From assembly GCA_903832085.1 (NCBI GenBank), contig CAIKZZ010000041.1, positions 1 through 64,000 of the forward strand: a DNA stretch of 64,000 nucleotides, written 5' to 3'. This document shows, in pieces, positions 17,543-26,106 of this stretch. The notes beneath the pieces were generated by a model, which was not told the origin of the DNA, did not search any database, and saw nothing but the letters and a program-made list of their open reading frames with translations. The position numbers and the translations under genes were made by a program. Within the stretch, counting starts at the first letter, position 1, and the number at the start of each line of letters is the position of its first letter. Source of the DNA: an uncultured Pseudomonadota bacterium. GTDB lineage: Bacteria > Pseudomonadota > Gammaproteobacteria > Steroidobacterales > Steroidobacteraceae.

Positions 17543-19105
17543 TTATGGGCCCGTCCGCTTAGCGAGACCGAATCCATCCGGGGGCTTGCGATGGTGGGTG
17601 GCTTGTTCATAGGCGTAGGCGTAGCGCAGCAGCAAGCCTTCGCTGTACGCGGGCCCAAAGAACGTCAGACCAGCCGGTAGCGTTGTGTGGGTGTAACCCA
17701 TGGGCACCGTGATTGCTGGCCAGCCAGTTTGCGGCGACAGGATCTGGCTGTTGTCCCCTGGTGGGCTGTCGTTATCACCAACTCGCCGCGGTGAATTGCT
17801 CCAGGTCGGATAGATGATGACATCGACATGGGCGGCAGTCATTGCTGTTGTGAGCACATCCCTGAAAGCAATTTTTGGCGTGTCATTCCACACATCACTA
17901 CACGGCGCTCGCCGCTCATCGATGGCAGGGGGGCCGAGCGCCTGCTTAAGCTCACTCTCGTTGTGTGGTAGGTAGAGACCTGAGCGGTAAATGTCGCTCA
18001 GCGAATGCACAGGTGCATTCGGACGCGCCGCAAGATACTGGTTGAGGTCGCTCTCAAAGTCACCGCACCACAGGTTTTTTGTCAGTGCCTCAAAGTTGTT
18101 GATGCCGAATGGATCGACGATCTCGGCTCCGGCAGCGCGTAGATCGGTGATGGCGCGTTCCGTGAGAACTCGGATCTCAGAGTCACCCGTTTCGCTATCG
18201 ACGTAGCGACGAAACACGCCGATGCGTACGCCCACGAGCCCGTTGCGTGTGAGGAAACGCCGATAGTCGGCCGGGATATGCCCACCTGAGCGGGCAGTGA
18301 GTGGGTCTGCAGGGTCATAGCCTGCGATGACGTTGAGGACGGTGGCGGCGTCCGTCACCGAGCGAGTCATCGGTCCGCCAATATCGTTGTGCACAAACAG
18401 CGGCACGATGCCGTGTCGACTGGTCAGCCCGAGCGTTGGGCGTAGGCCGACAAGTGCATTGTGCGAGGACGGGCCACGGATCGAATTGCCAGTGTCGGTT
18501 CCTAGGCCAACGAGTCCGAAGTTCGCTGCGATGGCGGCAGCAGTACCGCCAGAAGAGCCGGCCGGTACGTGCTCGAGGTTGTACGGATTGCGGGTGATAC
18601 CAGCGATTGAGCTTTCGGTTAGGTACGGTGAAAAAGCCCACTCGGCCATGTTGGACTTGGCGAGGATCACGGCTCCTGCAGTGCGTAGCCGCGCGACCAT
18701 GGTTGCATCTGTTTCAGGCAGCCAGCCTTTGAGTGCGAGTGATCCGCCGGTTGTTTGTAGGCCGCGGGTCTCGTAGTTGTCCTTAACGATGACGGGCACG
18801 CAGTGCAGTGGTTTTAGCTTACCGGAGTGCTTGAAGTTTGCATCAAGTCGATCAGCATCGTGTGTGGCGTCAGGGTTTACAGTGACGAGCGCATTGAGGC
18901 GCGTCGACTGATCGAAGGCATGAATCCGGTATAGATACTGATCGACCAGCGATCGGCAGGAGATTTCCCTCGTCTGCAGCGCTATATGCACGGAACTAAT
19001 GGATGCTTCAGAAAGTTCAAAAGGAGTCGCTGCAGTGGGGTTGCCGAGTAACAGGCCGGTGATCGTGGCCATTGTTGCGAGCGTCAGGCGAAGGGGTGGC
19101 GTCAT
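17543..19105 (-). CDS. Secreted amidase (amidase-signature family)
   Basis: A 520-residue amidase-signature hydrolase with an N-terminal signal peptide (hydrophobic residues 5-20, ATA or TAA cleavage). The catalytic triad is visible: Lys108 in VIVKDN, cis-Ser184 in PAGSSGG, and nucleophile Ser208 in GTDTGNSIR, with the family's 76- and 24-residue spacing. The usual GGS before the nucleophile is GNS. It hydrolyses an amide bond, probably in the periplasm; the substrate is unknown. It is convergent with the MFS gene and could liberate a substrate for the neighbouring uptake genes. Confidence 0.88.
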   Translation of the reverse strand: MTPPLRLTLATMATITGLLLGNPTAATPFELSEASISSVHIALQTREISCRSLVDQYLYRIHAFDQSTRLNALVTVNPDATHDADRLDANFKHSGKLKPLHCVPVIVKDNYETRGLQTTGGSLALKGWLPETDATMVARLRTAGAVILAKSNMAEWAFSPYLTESSIAGITRNPYNLEHVPAGSSGGTAAAIAANFGLVGLGTDTGNSIRGPSSHNALVGLRPTLGLTSRHGIVPLFVHNDIGGPMTRSVTDAATVLNVIAGYDPADPLTARSGGHIPADYRRFLTRNGLVGVRIGVFRRYVDSETGDSEIRVLTERAITDLRAAGAEIVDPFGINNFEALTKNLWCGDFESDLNQYLAARPNAPVHSLSDIYRSGLYLPHNESELKQALGPPAIDERRAPCSDVWNDTPKIAFRDVLTTAMTAAHVDVIIYPTWSNSPRRVGDNDSPPGDNSQILSPQTGWPAITVPMGYTHTTLPAGLTFFGPAYSEGLLLRYAYAYEQATHHRKPPDGFGLAKRTGP

Positions 19106-19489
19106 AGTGATCCTTAAGAAGGCTTAGTCGGATCATAGGCCCTGCGGGCGGATGCTGTGTAGCAGCAAGACAGCAGCGGCACGAGCGCGCGGGCCACCAG
19201 CGAACTCTCGCTCCCTGCGCTACGGTCGAAGCGGGTATTTCAAGACTCACATAGATATTTATAAAGTATTGATTTGTAACAATAATAATAGCACTCGATC
19301 TCCCTCCATCGCGCTTACGTCTGCCAAGTTTTGGCCGCCCGGTACTATGCGCCGAGGGCCTGAGCCCCCCAGCGCGTGGCGCGCCTTAGGCCATAGTGAA
19401 CACCGTGCACGCAACCTCAGGGGCGCGTACTCTTGCTGGGCTGAAGCTGATGCCGCAGTGTCTGGCTCAAACTTTCATAAAGGCCGTTC
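19106..19489. other. Intergenic region between amidase and binding-protein gene
   Basis: It divides two genes transcribed outward. An AT-rich stretch at about 19240-19290 is the likely promoter zone. I see no gene, repeat or riboswitch here. Confidence 0.4.
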
Positions 19490-20551
19490 ATGAACTTCGT
19501 TTGCGCAAGTCTCCTGTTGATTGGGTTGAGTCTCGCAACGGCCGCGTCAGCTCAGGATCCGAATAAGCTGCGGATCCTCACTTGGGACGGTTATGCTCCC
19601 GCCGACGTCGCTGAAGATTTTCGTAAGGAAACGGGAATTGAGCTTGAAGTCATCGTCGATGACGATGTGGGCATCATCAAGCGTTTAAATGCCTCGGGTG
19701 GTACCGGGTTTGATCTTGTGCAGCCGTCGCAGGATCGGTTGACCGGTGCGCAGCAGCAGTATCACTTTTATAAGCCAATCGATATCACGAGAATTCACAG
19801 CGATCGTTATTTTTCCGAATTATTAGAAAGCGTGAAAGCTAACACAACGATAGACGGCAAGCTCTATAGCGTGCCCTTCCTGTGGGGCGCCCAAGGAATT
19901 ATCGTTAATGGCCGACGTGCTGACGTGACGGATTATCTGGATCTGTGTAAACCTGCGCTGCGTGACAAAACGTCGATGCGCGCGCTGCGTCATACGCTAA
20001 TCGCATTTGCATTTGGTTTGGGTAAGAACCCCTTCGCCCTGTATTCTGATCCCAAAGCGTATGCTCAATTGATGGACGAGGTTGCGCAGACATTAATTGC
20101 ATGTAAACCCAATCTTCACCTTTACTTCGAATCTCAGGCACAGTTGTTCGCAGCTATGCGTACCGACAAAGTGAGTGCTGCGCTGCTGTGGGACTCCGCG
20201 AGTTGGGAGTTAAATCGCGAAAACCCCTTTGTGCACTTCGTGAATCCAAAATCTGGAGCAGTCGGTTGGATGATCACCTTTGCGCTACCCGCCAAGGGTC
20301 AGAACGATGCTGCTGCCTATGCTTGGATCAATTACACCTTGCGCCCTGAGATTGCCGCACGAATTACCAAATCGACTGGCAGCTTTACGGCGGTCAAGGG
20401 AACCCTGTCGCTAGTAGATCCGCGGCTCAAAGCGCAGTTTTTTGACAGTTTTCCCGAAGGATTCAAGAACATTCACTGGTCGCCTGCGATGCCAGCTGGA
20501 CTCGAAATAATCGAAGCGCGTGCACTGGATCGCGTCAGGGCTGCGCACTGA
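19490..20551 (+). CDS. PotD/PotF-like periplasmic binding protein, orphan
   Basis: A 353-residue protein with a signal peptide (ASA-QDP) and the spermidine/putrescine-binding layout: LRILTWDGYAPADVAEDF at the N-terminus, TGIELEV, FDLVQPS, and VPFLWGAQGIIVN in the cleft region. These proteins normally feed polyamines or related cations to an ABC importer. No ATPase or permease of that type is adjacent, so it may serve a transporter elsewhere or sense its ligand. A short open frame after its stop looks like the tail of a lost gene. Confidence 0.83.
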   Translation: MNFVCASLLLIGLSLATAASAQDPNKLRILTWDGYAPADVAEDFRKETGIELEVIVDDDVGIIKRLNASGGTGFDLVQPSQDRLTGAQQQYHFYKPIDITRIHSDRYFSELLESVKANTTIDGKLYSVPFLWGAQGIIVNGRRADVTDYLDLCKPALRDKTSMRALRHTLIAFAFGLGKNPFALYSDPKAYAQLMDEVAQTLIACKPNLHLYFESQAQLFAAMRTDKVSAALLWDSASWELNRENPFVHFVNPKSGAVGWMITFALPAKGQNDAAAYAWINYTLRPEIAARITKSTGSFTAVKGTLSLVDPRLKAQFFDSFPEGFKNIHWSPAMPAGLEIIEARALDRVRAAH

Positions 20552-20556
20552 CGAGT

Positions 20557-20700
20557 GGAATAAGCTGCAAGCGCTATCTCAAGTCAGTTGACGTCAATGT
20601 CGATAATGACGAAATGCCGCTCTATACGTATATGCGTAACCTCATGAAAAAATGGCCTGCGGCTAAAGCCACACTCGATAGTCTGCTTCTAGAAAAATAG
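20557..20700 (+). pseudogene. Possible tail of a deleted gene
   Basis: A 47-codon open stretch without a usable start ends in TAG 20698-20700. Its composition looks protein-like (CKRYLKSVDVNVDNDEMPLY, then a basic stretch and LDSLLLEK). I do not recognise the family. It fills most of the gap between two binding-protein genes and may be the C-terminus of a missing component. Chance remains possible. Confidence 0.3.
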
Positions 20701-20726
20701 TTAATTAGTTCAAGGAATCTTTCATC

Positions 20727-21701
20727 ATGAATCGTCTTCTTAGAAACCCACTAGTAAAAGCACTTCTGGTGATTCTTGGCTTAATCTCAGCTGGAGTCGC
20801 CGTGGCAAATCCTGCCAAAATTGTTTATTTAACGCCTGACCTTAATTTCCCGTTTTGGCATCACATCGCACAAGGTGTGGCTTTCGAAGCCAAAAAAAAT
20901 GGCATCGAGTTTAGCTCTCTTAGCAGTAATGACGATGGGGCGATTCAGTTAAAAAACGTAGAGAATGCAATCGCCCACGGCGCGACCGGAATCGTGTTGA
21001 CACCTACTGATTCATCTACCGCACCCGCTGTCCTCGCGCTTGCCGAAAAAGCGAAGATTCCAGTGGTGATCGCGGATGTGGGGACTAACAGTGGCAGATA
21101 CGTGTCCTATATTAGCTCCGATAACTATACCGGCGCCTATCAAGCGGGCCAGGTATTAACGACTGCGCTAAAGCAAAAGGGATGGGCCGGTGGCTACATT
21201 GCCACGATCACCCTCTCAATGGCCCGTAACAATGGCCGCTTGCGCGCGGCGGGTTTCGCACAGGCGCTTAAGGAGGCGGGCGCGCAGGTGTCTGACACTC
21301 GTGAGATGAAAAGCTACACGGCCGACGAGTCTAACCAATTCGCAAAAGAACTGATGGCTAAGCCCACGCCGTTGCGTGGTCTTTTTGTGCAAGCGGATAT
21401 GCCGACCTTAGGTGCGGTCCAGGCCATTAAGGCAGCGCAACGTGGTCAGTCGCTTGAACTTGCTGCATTTGACGGGACGCCGGAATTCATTGATTTGATC
21501 AAGCAGGGGGACATACTCGTATCAGGTATGCAGCAGCCCTATCTAATGGGTGAGCGCGCGGGAGAGGCGCTGATCATGCATCTAGCCAAGAAGCCAGTCC
21601 CGTCTTCCATCGTGATTCCCGTTTTAATTGTGACTCATAAAAACATCGACCAGTTGCTACCGGTGCTGCGAGAAACCGTGTTTTCTAACGAGCTTAAATA
21701 G
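20727..21701 (+). CDS. Sugar-type periplasmic binding protein (RbsB/Peripla_BP_4), orphan
   Basis: A 324-residue protein with a signal peptide (VAVANPA) and the type I periplasmic-binding fold of ribose or autoinducer-2-type proteins: KIVYLTPDLNFPFWHHIAQGV, then GATGIVLTPTDSS, and YISSDNYTGAYQAG with later hinge segments. Ligands are usually sugars or related polyols. No RbsA/RbsC-type partners follow. AGGAA eight bases upstream supports the ATG. With the preceding PotD-like gene it forms a pair of binding proteins of different fold classes without transporters. Confidence 0.83.
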   Translation: MNRLLRNPLVKALLVILGLISAGVAVANPAKIVYLTPDLNFPFWHHIAQGVAFEAKKNGIEFSSLSSNDDGAIQLKNVENAIAHGATGIVLTPTDSSTAPAVLALAEKAKIPVVIADVGTNSGRYVSYISSDNYTGAYQAGQVLTTALKQKGWAGGYIATITLSMARNNGRLRAAGFAQALKEAGAQVSDTREMKSYTADESNQFAKELMAKPTPLRGLFVQADMPTLGAVQAIKAAQRGQSLELAAFDGTPEFIDLIKQGDILVSGMQQPYLMGERAGEALIMHLAKKPVPSSIVIPVLIVTHKNIDQLLPVLRETVFSNELK

Positions 21702-21715
21702 GGTCAAGCGTGAGC

Positions 21716-21743
21716 CGGGCGCGGCCTGTTAAGCGCGCGCCCG
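21716..21743 (+). terminator. GC-rich hairpin after RbsB-like gene
   Basis: CGGGCGCG and CGCGCCCG enclose 12 bases, 14 bases after the stop. There is no U-run, so its action as an intrinsic terminator is uncertain. Confidence 0.4.
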
Positions 21744-21827
21744 ACAGCAGCTACTGAGGTCGTCTTGGCGATATCATGTCGACGACTTAGCGCGCCACCA
21801 GCAGGTTGTTATGCAGACGATAGAGAG

Positions 21828-22580
21828 TTATTGAGCAGTAAAACCGCCATCAACGCTCAGTATGGAACCTTGGCAGAGCGTGGAGTCATCTGACGCAAAA
21901 AATAGAATCGCGCTGGCAACTTCATCGGAGCGGCCCATGCGTCCAATGGGCATAACGCCCCGGAGCATCGCTTGCGCTTCTTGCTGATCTGGCATGAGTT
22001 TCGTCCATCGGTCCATCATCGGCGTTTGGATAACGCCAGGGCAGACACAGTTAAACCGTACCCCGGACCGCGCAAGCTCGATGGCCATATCACGCGTAAA
22101 GACAACGAGGCCCCCCTTAGCGCTTCCATAGGCAGTGGACAGTGGGAAACCGACTAAGCCATTCAAAGACGACACGTTGATGACGCTGCCTGCACCGCGT
22201 TTTACCATATGAGGAACTATATGTTTACACAGTAGCCACGGCCCTTTTAAATCGGTCTCAAGGACCATATCCCACTCGTCTGAGGTGGTGAGGTCGTAGG
22301 AGCGATTGAGTTCCGATCCTGCATTATTAACGAGCACATCAATCTGGCCCCATATCTGGATCGCACGCTCCGCGATTGCAATGGCGCTGGCCTCTTTACG
22401 TACATCGCACTCAATGGCGCTGGCATTGGCGCCAAGGCTGCGCGCCAGATTTTCCGCCGCTGCCAGATTACGGTCAGCAATCAACACCTTGGCACCCTCT
22501 GCCACAAAACGGCGCACGGTTGCCTCGCCGATTCCGCTTGCGCCACCGGTGACGATGCTTGTCTTGCCCTGTAATCTCAT
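21828..22580 (-). CDS. Short-chain dehydrogenase/reductase
   Basis: A 250-residue classical SDR. Residues 11-18 carry TGGASGIGE, followed by the NNAG motif (LVNNAGSELN), Ser of VSSLNG, and Tyr/Lys of AYGSAKGG. The C-terminal SVDGGF is typical. An acidic residue after the second strand (IADRN) suggests a preference for NAD+. The substrate is unknown. GGAG lies before the start. It converges on the RbsB-like gene and may act in sugar or alcohol oxidation. Confidence 0.85.
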   Translation of the reverse strand: MRLQGKTSIVTGGASGIGEATVRRFVAEGAKVLIADRNLAAAENLARSLGANASAIECDVRKEASAIAIAERAIQIWGQIDVLVNNAGSELNRSYDLTTSDEWDMVLETDLKGPWLLCKHIVPHMVKRGAGSVINVSSLNGLVGFPLSTAYGSAKGGLVVFTRDMAIELARSGVRFNCVCPGVIQTPMMDRWTKLMPDQQEAQAMLRGVMPIGRMGRSDEVASAILFFASDDSTLCQGSILSVDGGFTAQ

Positions 22581-22862
22581 GATGTGCTCCTCATTAATGT
22601 CAGCGTTACGGGGGGGTCTGTAACCGAGATCGGCTCGCGCTCATCGTATCGCCTCGTTCCAAAGTGCGCAAATGGATACCAAAAGATAACGAGCGATTTG
22701 ATAGCAGCCGACTGACTTTGAGTGCTGTGTCCGTATCGCTATAAGGCCAGGCGTCCGCAACTCACTAAAGCTGCAATAGCCCTAAACCCAACGCTTGTGC
22801 GTTCAGGATAGCGTGCTTGCACTGTATAAATACCCTCTAGAAAGGTGAGGTGAGTCGTGAGA

Positions 22863-24803
22863 TCAGGCTAGTGCTTTTTCAATAAAATCGGGTGGCACGC
22901 TTGTACGCGGAAAAGTGTCATTCTGCTGGCGACGCGCACGTTTTTTTGTATTCCGAGCCAGTTCGTTGTCTTGGAACCACTGCGTTACATCGATCTCAAG
23001 ACCGATGCCATGCATATAGTTGAAAAGCGCTTTCTTGAGTCCCGCAGCGTAAACATCATGATTTACGCCGGTTGAGTCGACGAAGCCAATGTCGTTATTT
23101 GCGAAAGTCACATGCGATGGCGCAGATAATGTGACGCCATATTGCTCAGGATTTTTTCCGACAGGCGAGTGTACAGTGCAGGTGAAGCGGTGGAAGAAAC
23201 CTGACTGAATGCAGCCGGCTGCAAATAATTGCCGTACGTACTCGAGGGCATCGATGGTTTCTTGCGCAGTTTGAGTAGGAAAGCCATACATGAGATATGC
23301 GTGCACGAGAATTCCAGCGTCTGAGAATGCGCGGGTTACTCGTGCGACCTGCTCCACAGATACGCCTTTTTTCATAAGCTTTAGTAGCCTATCAGAGGCA
23401 ACCTCGAGTCCTCCTGTGACGGCGATGCAGCCGCTATCAGCCATCAGTTGGCAAAGCTCATCGTCAAACGACTTTTCAAAGCGAATATTTCCCCACCACG
23501 ATATATTCATCTCGCGCTGCACCAAAGCAGTTGCAAGTGACTTGAGCGCTTTCGGCGGTGCCGCTTCGTCGACGATATGGAATCCCGTTTGGCCAGTTTC
23601 TAAGACTAGCGATTCAATGCGATGGATTAGGGTCGCTGTTGTTGCTGTCTCATATCGCGATATATAGTCTAGAGTCACGTCGCAGAAGCTACATTTTTTC
23701 CAATAGCAGCCCTGCGCCACAGTGATTTTATTCCACCGGCCGTCTGACCACAGCCGGTGCATTGGATTGAGCATGTCAAGCAATGAGAGGTAGTCGGTCA
23801 AAGGTAGGCCCGCGTATGTGGGCGTGCCACACTCAGACGCGCCAATATCAGGTTCCTTCGAGTCAACATAGTGGTGCGTGCGCGTGTAGGTACGCACTAG
23901 CGTTTCTATAGATCGCTTGCCCTGTAGGTGCTCAATCAGTGCAAGCAACGGACGCTCTCCAGCATCAAGTGTCACGAAATCGAAATAATCAAAGACACGT
24001 GGCTCATTCATCGCGCGCAGTTCGGTGTTGCAATAGCCGCCGCCTAACACCGTGACTATGGATGGATTAGTTCTCTTTACAGCTTGTGCAATACGAAAAG
24101 CACCGTAGACATTTCCTGGGAAGGGCGCGGTCACTAATAACAAGTTGGGTTCGTGTTTAATCAGTGCTTCTAGAGCGAGCGTGTTAAGAAGCTCGTCCAC
24201 TAAATTGGGGGGGCTCTTAAGCGCTGCGTCTAACTGGTCGAACGTTGGCGCGCTCGCAGCGAGCGATTCTGCATAGCGCACAAATTCAAAGCGAGGGTCG
24301 ATGCCCTCACGAATCACATCAGCAATATCGTTCAGATAAAGAGTTGCGATGTGTTTCGCATGATCCTGGGTCCCTAACGCCCCAAAAGCCCAATGGAGTG
24401 GGTCGCCCTCGTCTTGCTGTGTGCTCGCATATTGCTCAAGAGTCGCAAATCGAGGCCCTTCCGGTAGGTATCTGCGCGATGCAATTCTGTGCGCAAGTGT
24501 GGGGTCGCGGCCTTGCAGAAATCGAATGACTGCACAGATTGTGGTGCTATACGTTGCCACATTCGCAGAAAAAAAAGCCGTTGCTGATGTGTGTTGCGAA
24601 TTCGGAAGGCAACGTAGGCGCTCGTGGATAGCATCTAGACCTGTGACCGATAGGAGTTTGAGCGCTAATGCGAGCGACAGATCGACCTGACTTGCATTAA
24701 AGCCGCGCGACCGCAGAAAGCCTGTGATATACGCCGTCGAAGGGTAGGGCGTGTTGAGTTGAGTCATCGGTGGGATGACGGACAGAATACGGGTATCGCT
24801 CAT
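22863..24803 (-). CDS. B12-binding-domain radical SAM protein
   Basis: A 646-residue enzyme with an N-terminal cobalamin-binding-like part (VIPPMTQLNTPYPS, VTVLGGGYCN near 250-258, TLDAGERPLLAL) and a radical SAM core. The [4Fe-4S] cysteines are Cys366, Cys371 and Cys374 in GCYWKKCSFC, that is Cx4Cx2C rather than the common Cx3Cx2C. Later blocks YGFPTQTAQE and HAYLMYG fit the SAM barrel. A long helical insert (60-210) precedes the core. The reaction is unknown; B12-radical SAM enzymes often methylate or rearrange carbon skeletons. It starts 31 bases from a divergent cysteine-cluster gene. Confidence 0.85.
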   Translation of the reverse strand: MSDTRILSVIPPMTQLNTPYPSTAYITGFLRSRGFNASQVDLSLALALKLLSVTGLDAIHERLRCLPNSQHTSATAFFSANVATYSTTICAVIRFLQGRDPTLAHRIASRRYLPEGPRFATLEQYASTQQDEGDPLHWAFGALGTQDHAKHIATLYLNDIADVIREGIDPRFEFVRYAESLAASAPTFDQLDAALKSPPNLVDELLNTLALEALIKHEPNLLLVTAPFPGNVYGAFRIAQAVKRTNPSIVTVLGGGYCNTELRAMNEPRVFDYFDFVTLDAGERPLLALIEHLQGKRSIETLVRTYTRTHHYVDSKEPDIGASECGTPTYAGLPLTDYLSLLDMLNPMHRLWSDGRWNKITVAQGCYWKKCSFCDVTLDYISRYETATTATLIHRIESLVLETGQTGFHIVDEAAPPKALKSLATALVQREMNISWWGNIRFEKSFDDELCQLMADSGCIAVTGGLEVASDRLLKLMKKGVSVEQVARVTRAFSDAGILVHAYLMYGFPTQTAQETIDALEYVRQLFAAGCIQSGFFHRFTCTVHSPVGKNPEQYGVTLSAPSHVTFANNDIGFVDSTGVNHDVYAAGLKKALFNYMHGIGLEIDVTQWFQDNELARNTKKRARRQQNDTFPRTSVPPDFIEKALA

Positions 24804-24834
24804 AGGCCAAAGTATATCCCGCTAGGCGCTGTCG

Positions 24835-25569
24835 ATGCATTCAGTTAACATCGGACATATGGAAATTACTCTCGATTGGCCGCTCATTCGCGATATTCTT
24901 AAGACAGAGTATGCGCGTGCGCGAGCAGACATTCGCCAGCTCGGAGCGTCACGTGCCCTTGAGCAGTCACGGGAGCGCCACGATGCCCAGATTGCTGCAA
25001 GTGTCGATTTTAATACGCTGGCATGTCGAGCGGGTTGTACGTGGTGTTGCTACTTCAGTGTAGACGTGCGAGCTGTTGAGGCGTTCTCAATTCTGGACTT
25101 TGTGGAGCAGACTTTTTCCCCTCAGGAGCAAGAGCGTATCTATTCGGAGGTCCGCGCGAATAGTGTCGTTTTTTCGGGATTAAGTGAGAATGAGCGCGCG
25201 ACACGTAATTTAAAGTGCCCTTTTTTAAGTGACGGCCGCTGTGGCATCTATGCGGCGCGTCCTCAGTCATGTCGCAACTACCATGCCACCGATGCCGCTG
25301 GCTGTCAGAAGTCCTTTGAAGACCCGCAGGATTTTGATATCGATCCAGAGTTTGCGCCCGGCGTGTATCAGGTGGGAGGCGCACACGTTGAGGCGTTTAA
25401 CGGCGCCTTGGAGGATGCAGGCTATGATATTGCCGCCTACGAGCTTAACTGCGCGATCAACGCGGCACTTTCCGACGCTGGTGCGCGGCAACGTTTCGAG
25501 TCAAAGCTAAAACCTTTTTTGGCGCTCAGCGGTGTAGACGTCGTTCCTGAGTTTGATGAGGCTGATTGA
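24835..25569 (+). CDS. YkgJ-family cysteine-cluster protein
   Basis: A 244-residue (or 236 from ATG 24859) protein. It has the CxxxCxxCC cluster CRAGCTWCC, then KCPFLSDGRCGIYAARPQSCRNY and a last Cys in AGCQK. This is the zinc- or iron-chelating pattern of YkgJ/UPF0153 proteins, whose role is unproven. An N-terminal ~60-residue helical region precedes it. It is divergent from the B12-radical SAM gene with little space, so a shared promoter and joint role are plausible. Confidence 0.8.
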   Translation: MHSVNIGHMEITLDWPLIRDILKTEYARARADIRQLGASRALEQSRERHDAQIAASVDFNTLACRAGCTWCCYFSVDVRAVEAFSILDFVEQTFSPQEQERIYSEVRANSVVFSGLSENERATRNLKCPFLSDGRCGIYAARPQSCRNYHATDAAGCQKSFEDPQDFDIDPEFAPGVYQVGGAHVEAFNGALEDAGYDIAAYELNCAINAALSDAGARQRFESKLKPFLALSGVDVVPEFDEAD

Positions 25570-25708
25570 TATAAAGTCGGGATTTTGTTCTAACCGGAGT
25601 GTGAATTACCCCAGTAAGCGTGCGGCATGGAGCACGCTCGCGTTGCTAGAGTCGGCAGACCCTTTACGGTAGAGTGCTATCAGCGCCGCTGCCTGAGCGG
25701 TGCGAGGG

Positions 25709-25740
25709 TCAGCAAGGACGGCAGATTGCGTCCTTGCTGA
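25709..25740. terminator. 12-bp perfect hairpin terminator
   Basis: TCAGCAAGGACG (25709-25720) is mirrored by CGTCCTTGCTGA (25729-25740) around an 8-base loop, followed by TTTCC. It can end plus-strand transcription, and it also lies eight bases past the end of the truncated minus-strand hydroxylase, so it may be that gene's original terminator. Confidence 0.75.
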
Positions 25741-25748
25741 TTTCCTGG

Positions 25749-26084
25749 CTAAGGATAGAAAGGTAGGCTTCGCTGCCTAACGCCGGTTGCTTTGTAAAAG
25801 GCATATGCTAACGCGGGCGCAAGTGCTGGTACGCCAAGTTCGCCAACGCCGCCAATTACTTTGGCTCTCTGCAAATTGGCCGTGTTCTGAACAAAGTTCA
25901 CTTGAACGACTGGCATTTGCTGATTGCGTATCATCTGATAGGTATTGAAGTTTGCGCGCTGAGGCACGCCGTTTACAAAGCTCTGTCGGCCATATAGGGT
26001 TGCGTTCAGACCATGTACAACGCCCCCTTGCATTTGAGCTATGACTGAATCGGGATTGACTACGTTCAGTGCGCGTCTTAAGGT
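25749..26084 (-). pseudogene. C-terminal fragment of molybdenum hydroxylase large subunit
   Basis: About 111 codons match the end of isoquinoline 1-oxidoreductase or aldehyde dehydrogenase-type (xanthine oxidase family) beta subunits: VVNPDSVIAQMQGGVVHGL, NFNTYQMIR, GGVGELGVPALAPALA and the terminal RSLPF. The active-site Glu of GGVGE is kept. Everything upstream (about 600 residues) is gone; a stop lies in frame at 26085-26087. It cannot be functional. The surrounding genes are unrelated, so it marks an old deletion or rearrangement. A Met inside the fragment could mislead gene finders into calling a 94-residue protein. Confidence 0.8.
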
Positions 26085-26106
26085 TTAAGCGAGAGGGTCT
26101 ATAGCG

